Positions 5,900 through 8,699 of a stretch of DNA of 8,699 nucleotides are shown one piece after another. The stretch comes from Firmicutes bacterium CAG:124. GTDB taxonomy: Bacteria; Bacillota; Clostridia; Oscillospirales; Oscillospiraceae. The stretch spans positions 1-8,699 of the forward strand of contig HF990562.1 of NCBI GenBank assembly GCA_000432135.1, read 5' to 3'. A model generated the notes under the pieces. It saw nothing but the letters and a program-made list of their open reading frames with translations, did not search any database and had not been told where the DNA came from. The translations under genes were made by a program, and so were the position numbers. Position 1 is the first letter of the stretch. Each line of letters begins with the position of its first letter.

Positions 5900-6968
5900 A
5901 TCCAAGCTCCTTCTTTCTGCCCATCCACGCGTCCAGTACGGCGATCGCTGCCGCAGCCTCCACGCACGGGACGGCCCGCGGCACGATGCACGGGTCGTGC
6001 CGCCCGTGGATCACAAGCGTCGTGTTTTCCATTCGCGAAAGACTGACGGAGTCCTGCTGGCGGGAAATGGACGGCGTCGGCTTGAACGCGGTGCGGAACA
6101 CGACCGGCATGCCGGTCGAAATCCCGCCCAGAATGCCGCCGCAGCGGTTCGTTTCCGTCACAATACGCCCATCCTGTACGCGGAACGCGTCGTTATGTTC
6201 GCTGCCCCGCAGCCGCGCGGCGGCAAAGCCTGCGCCGAATTCCACGCCCTTGATTGCCGGAATGGCAAATACGGCGCGTGCAATCAGATTTTCCAGCCCG
6301 CCGAACATCGGCTCGCCAATGCCTGCCGGAAGCCCGTCTATCACACATTCGACCACGCCGCCGACGGAATCCCCGTCTGCTTTTGCCTGCGCGATCTCCG
6401 CCTGCATGGCCGCTGCCGCATCGTCGGAAACAGCCGGGAACGGCTTTTCCGCGACTGGTGCGTCAAACGGCGCGCTGTCCATGGCGTGCCCGATGGACAA
6501 AATGCGTGCGCGGATGGAAATGCCTTCGCGTTCCAGTAGCTGCATACAGACGCCGCCCGCAATGCACAGCGGCGCGGTCAGCCGTCCGGAAAAGTGCCCG
6601 CCGCCGCTTACGTCCTGCGCGCCGCCGCATTTGACCTGCGCGGTGTAGTCCGCGTGGCCGGGGCGGGGGATATCCTTCAAATTTTCATAATCGCCGGAGC
6701 GTGTGTTGGTGTTGCGGATGATGGCCGTGAGCGGCGCGCCGCAGGTTTTTCCGTTTTTCAGCCCGCATAAAAATTCCGGCGCGTCGGCCTCTCTGCGCGG
6801 CGTCGACCACGCGTTCTGCCCGGGCGCACGGCGGCTCAAAAACCGCTGCAATTCATCCGGATCGACCGGCAGCCCGGCAGGCAGCCCGTCGACCGTGACG
6901 CCGATGGCGGGCGCGTGGGACTGGCCGAAGATAGAGACGGTCAGATTTCCGGTATACACGCTGCTCAT
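5889..6968 (-). CDS. aroC: Chorismate synthase
   Basis: This 359-aa protein is within the family's usual length. It converts 5-enolpyruvylshikimate 3-phosphate to chorismate with loss of phosphate, using reduced FMN as cofactor; it normally forms tetramers. Signature 1 is FGQSHAPAIGVTVDGLPAG (14-32) with catalytic His18; the common GESHG is GQSHA here, a variant I associate with clostridial enzymes. RPGHAD (102-107) carries the second catalytic His105, followed by GGGHFSGRLTAP (122-133). Near the C-terminus are the GGILGGISTGMP and FKPTPSIS segments, then HGRHDPC with the Asp that assists flavin chemistry. The long upstream extension of the frame overlaps aroA and is not used: ATG 6968 overlaps the aroA stop as ATGA and GGAGG lies 7 nt before it. 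Confidence 0.97.
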   Translation of the reverse strand: MSSVYTGNLTVSIFGQSHAPAIGVTVDGLPAGLPVDPDELQRFLSRRAPGQNAWSTPRREADAPEFLCGLKNGKTCGAPLTAIIRNTNTRSGDYENLKDIPRPGHADYTAQVKCGGAQDVSGGGHFSGRLTAPLCIAGGVCMQLLEREGISIRARILSIGHAMDSAPFDAPVAEKPFPAVSDDAAAAMQAEIAQAKADGDSVGGVVECVIDGLPAGIGEPMFGGLENLIARAVFAIPAIKGVEFGAGFAAARLRGSEHNDAFRVQDGRIVTETNRCGGILGGISTGMPVVFRTAFKPTPSISRQQDSVSLSRMENTTLVIHGRHDPCIVPRAVPCVEAAAAIAVLDAWMGRKKELGYAF

Positions 6969-8245
6969 ACTGCATCCTCCCTCAAAGAAGCAAAATCCTC
7001 CCAGAATGCGGGATAGGACTTCGCGACGCATTCGCTTCCCAGTACCGTGACCGGGCCCTCGCAGCCGCAGGCGGCCATGGCGGCGCTCATCGCGATGCGG
7101 TGGTCGCCCCCGGCGGCCCCCGTGCCCCCGGGGAGGGGGGGGGGGGCCGTGCCGCCGGAAAGGCGTGCGCGGCCAGAGATGACCAGTCCGTCCGGCAGCT
7201 CCCGCACGCTGCCGCCGAGCGCGGAAATCAATGCCGCCGTCGTTTGCAGACGGTCAGATTCCTTCAGCCGCAGCCGCGCCGCGTTTTCAATCCGTGTTTC
7301 GCCCTCGCAGAGCGCGGCGAGGCACGAAACGACCGGGATCAGATCGGGAATCGGCCCGGCATCCAGCGTAATTCCGTGCAGCGCGCCGCGCCGCACGGTG
7401 ACAGCTTGTCCGGAAATGGTCAGCTCCGCGCCGAAGCGCGTTAAAAGCCCCGTAATGGCCCGGTCTGCCTGCAGGGATTCGGGATTCAGCCCTGTTACAG
7501 TCACGCCTGTCTCAGACAGCGCGCCCATGCACAGGAAAAACGCCGCGTTCGACCAGTCGCCCTCGACCGTCTGCACGGCGGGCGCGGCATAGCGCTGCCC
7601 GCCGCCGATCTGCCAGACCGGCCCGTCCTTTTTTGTGAGAATGCCTGCTTCTGCAAGCGCCTGCTCCGTCATGGCGACGTAGCGTGCCGATTGGAGCGCG
7701 CCCGTGACCGTCAGCGTGCTGTTTCCGTTTAGAAGCGGCAGCGCAAACAAAAGCCCGGAAATAAACTGCGAGGAAACATTGCCGGGCAGGGAATAGTCTC
7801 CCGTGCATAATTGCCCAGCCGTATGCAGGACGGCCCCGTCCTGCTGCAGCTGCATTCCATGCGCCTCCAGAACCTCCCACAGCGGGGACAGGGGCCGCTC
7901 CGGGAGCCGCCCATGCATCTGAATCTCTGCCTGAACGCCAAGCGCGCCGAGAACCGGCAGCAGAAACCGCAGCGTCGACCCGCTTTCGCCCACGTCAAGC
8001 TTTGCATTTGCGGGGCGTGATCCGATTGGGGTGATCAACAGCCCAGCCGTTTCCTGCGTAAGCTGCGCGCCGAGCGCTTCCAGACACTGCACCGTCGCCT
8101 CAATATCCGCGCTGAAGCCGTCCAGAACCAGCCGGGACGGCGCTTCGGAGAGCGCCGCGCAGATGAGCATCCGGTGCGCCTGCGATTTGGAGGCCGGAAT
8201 CTGAACCGCGCCCGTGCACGGGCCGGGCGACATCGTCCGCGTCAT
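6965..8245 (-). CDS. aroA: 3-phosphoshikimate 1-carboxyvinyltransferase (EPSP synthase)
   Basis: This 426-aa enzyme joins phosphoenolpyruvate to shikimate 3-phosphate, giving EPSP. Recognisable sites are PASKSQAHR (17-25, with Lys20, Ser21 and Arg25), GESGSTLR (86-93), LPGNVSSQFISGLL (153-166), SARYVAMT (186-193), GDWSNAAFF (229-237), PDLIPV with catalytic Asp301, RLKESDRL (326-333, with Glu329), GDHRIAMSAAM (380-390) and AKSYPAFW (408-415). The GESGST loop differs from the class I GNAGTA pattern; glyphosate response cannot be read from this. ATG 8245 overlaps the aroB stop as ATGA and follows GGAGGT; the open frame further upstream is a shadow of aroB. Residues 367-375 are a Pro/Gly-rich insertion; see the repeat at 7121-7147. 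Without it, the GG-to-DHR distance is the usual six residues. Confidence 0.96.
   Translation of the reverse strand: MTRTMSPGPCTGAVQIPASKSQAHRMLICAALSEAPSRLVLDGFSADIEATVQCLEALGAQLTQETAGLLITPIGSRPANAKLDVGESGSTLRFLLPVLGALGVQAEIQMHGRLPERPLSPLWEVLEAHGMQLQQDGAVLHTAGQLCTGDYSLPGNVSSQFISGLLFALPLLNGNSTLTVTGALQSARYVAMTEQALAEAGILTKKDGPVWQIGGGQRYAAPAVQTVEGDWSNAAFFLCMGALSETGVTVTGLNPESLQADRAITGLLTRFGAELTISGQAVTVRRGALHGITLDAGPIPDLIPVVSCLAALCEGETRIENAARLRLKESDRLQTTAALISALGGSVRELPDGLVISGRARLSGGTAPPPLPGGTGAAGGDHRIAMSAAMAACGCEGPVTVLGSECVAKSYPAFWEDFASLREDAV
7121..7147 (-). repeat. 27-bp insertion with a 12-base C tract inside aroA
   Basis: On the coding strand GGCACG is followed by a tract of 12 C (7135-7146), then CTCCCCGGG and a second GGCACG. 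The segment between equivalent points of the two copies is 27 bp and encodes nine in-frame residues, APPPLPGGT (367-375). The reading frame is intact on both sides. It may be a slippage-prone repeat, a tandem duplication that later drifted, or an assembly error in an extremely GC-rich spot. Confidence 0.6.
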
Positions 8246-8699
8246 TTCGCACCTCCGGCCCTCAGCCAGTCGGAAATTTCGGAGGCAGGGGTCTTTCGTA
8301 TTTCGCAGCTTCCGACAGCCGTTGGAACGATCAGATTGATCGAGCCGCCGGAGGCTTTCTTGTCGTGTAGAATCGTTCCAAGCATCTGTTCGACCGGATA
8401 TGCGCAGTCGACCGGCAGGCCGTACTGCCGCAGCAGCGCCAGCACCGCGTCCCGCGTCCCGGCGGTGCAGAGGCCAAGCTGCGCAGCCGACCGCACGATC
8501 ATCGCCATACCGATGGCGACGGCGGAGCCGTGGCTGACGGCAAAGCCGCTGCACGCCTCGATCCCATGGCCGAAGGTATGGCCGAGATTCAGAAGCTGCC
8601 GCTGTCCGCGGTCAAATTCATCCTGCGCAACAATATCGCGCTTCATCCGCACGCACGTTTCAATGATATGCTCCAGCTGCGCATGCGGCGGCGTGCGGT
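8242..8699 (-). CDS. aroB: 3-dehydroquinate synthase, C-terminal part (5' end outside window)
   Basis: The last 151 residues of AroB are present, reading in frame from the window edge (RTPPHAQLEHIIETCVRMK onward). AroB cyclises DAHP to 3-dehydroquinate using NAD+ and a divalent metal. LLNLGHTFGHGIE carries one metal-ligand His and SHGSAVAIGM carries the next; family members usually have HGEAVA, so Glu is Ser here. HDKKASGGSINLIVP near the C-terminus is the typical late helix and strand. The N-terminal NAD+ domain lies outside the window. A GTG at 8652 is internal, because the conserved sequence continues upstream of it. The stop overlaps the aroA start as ATGA, and the last codons hold the aroA ribosome site. 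It is the first visible gene of the shikimate operon. Confidence 0.95.
   Translation of the reverse strand, partial: RTPPHAQLEHIIETCVRMKRDIVAQDEFDRGQRQLLNLGHTFGHGIEACSGFAVSHGSAVAIGMAMIVRSAAQLGLCTAGTRDAVLALLRQYGLPVDCAYPVEQMLGTILHDKKASGGSINLIVPTAVGSCEIRKTPASEISDWLRAGGAK

Noticed and set aside
6969..7031. N-terminal extension of the aroC frame
   Set aside because: It lies inside the aroA 3' end. Chorismate synthase homology begins at ATG 6968, which has GGAGG upstream.
8246..8554. N-terminal extension of the aroA reading frame
   Set aside because: It overlaps aroB in another frame and is low-complexity Arg-rich. The AroA homology begins right after ATG 8245, which has a ribosome site and overlaps the aroB stop.

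Overview
This 8.7-kb window reads as ordinary chromosome of a GC-rich Firmicute, most likely a clostridial gut-type bacterium of the Oscillospiraceae/Ruminococcaceae kind. The reasons are strong AGGAGG-type ribosome sites, AT-rich intergenic DNA with TTGxxx/TATAAT promoters between GC-rich genes, a lipoprotein solute receptor, a fused AroE-AroK protein and clostridial-style chorismate synthase motifs. The taxon is inferred. Every supported gene lies on the minus strand, so transcription runs from high to low coordinates.

Region 1 (8699 down to 4182) is a compact shikimate operon: aroB (5' end outside the window), aroA, aroC, an aroE-aroK fusion and aroQ, closed by an intrinsic terminator. Its five cistrons cover all six steps from DAHP to chorismate. 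Four of the genes follow one another by 4-nt ATGA or 11-nt overlaps, each with a good Shine-Dalgarno inside the preceding gene. The most unusual point is a 27-bp Pro/Gly-rich insertion carrying a 12-base C tract in aroA, directly before the conserved DHR motif.

Region 2 (4181 down to 777) is a TAXI-type TRAP transporter: a solute-binding lipoprotein and a 4TM/12TM fused permease. Two tandem promoters are proposed in the 269-bp gap before it. A dyad is centred on the proximal -35 box and TTTCAAGA repeats lie around it. A perfect 14-bp hairpin without a T tract separates receptor from permease and probably tunes their ratio. The permease probably starts at a TTG.

Region 3 (776 down to 1) holds a small single-pass membrane protein with a leucine-zipper-like coiled coil, transcribed from its own very good promoter and followed by a hairpin. 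After it comes the N-terminus of a GNAT-family acetyltransferase that runs off the window.

I see no mobile element, CRISPR array, tRNA, rRNA or recognisable riboswitch. No clearly new multi-gene system is present. The items most worth checking are the aroA insertion, the operator-like architecture upstream of the TRAP genes, and the unassigned zipper protein.
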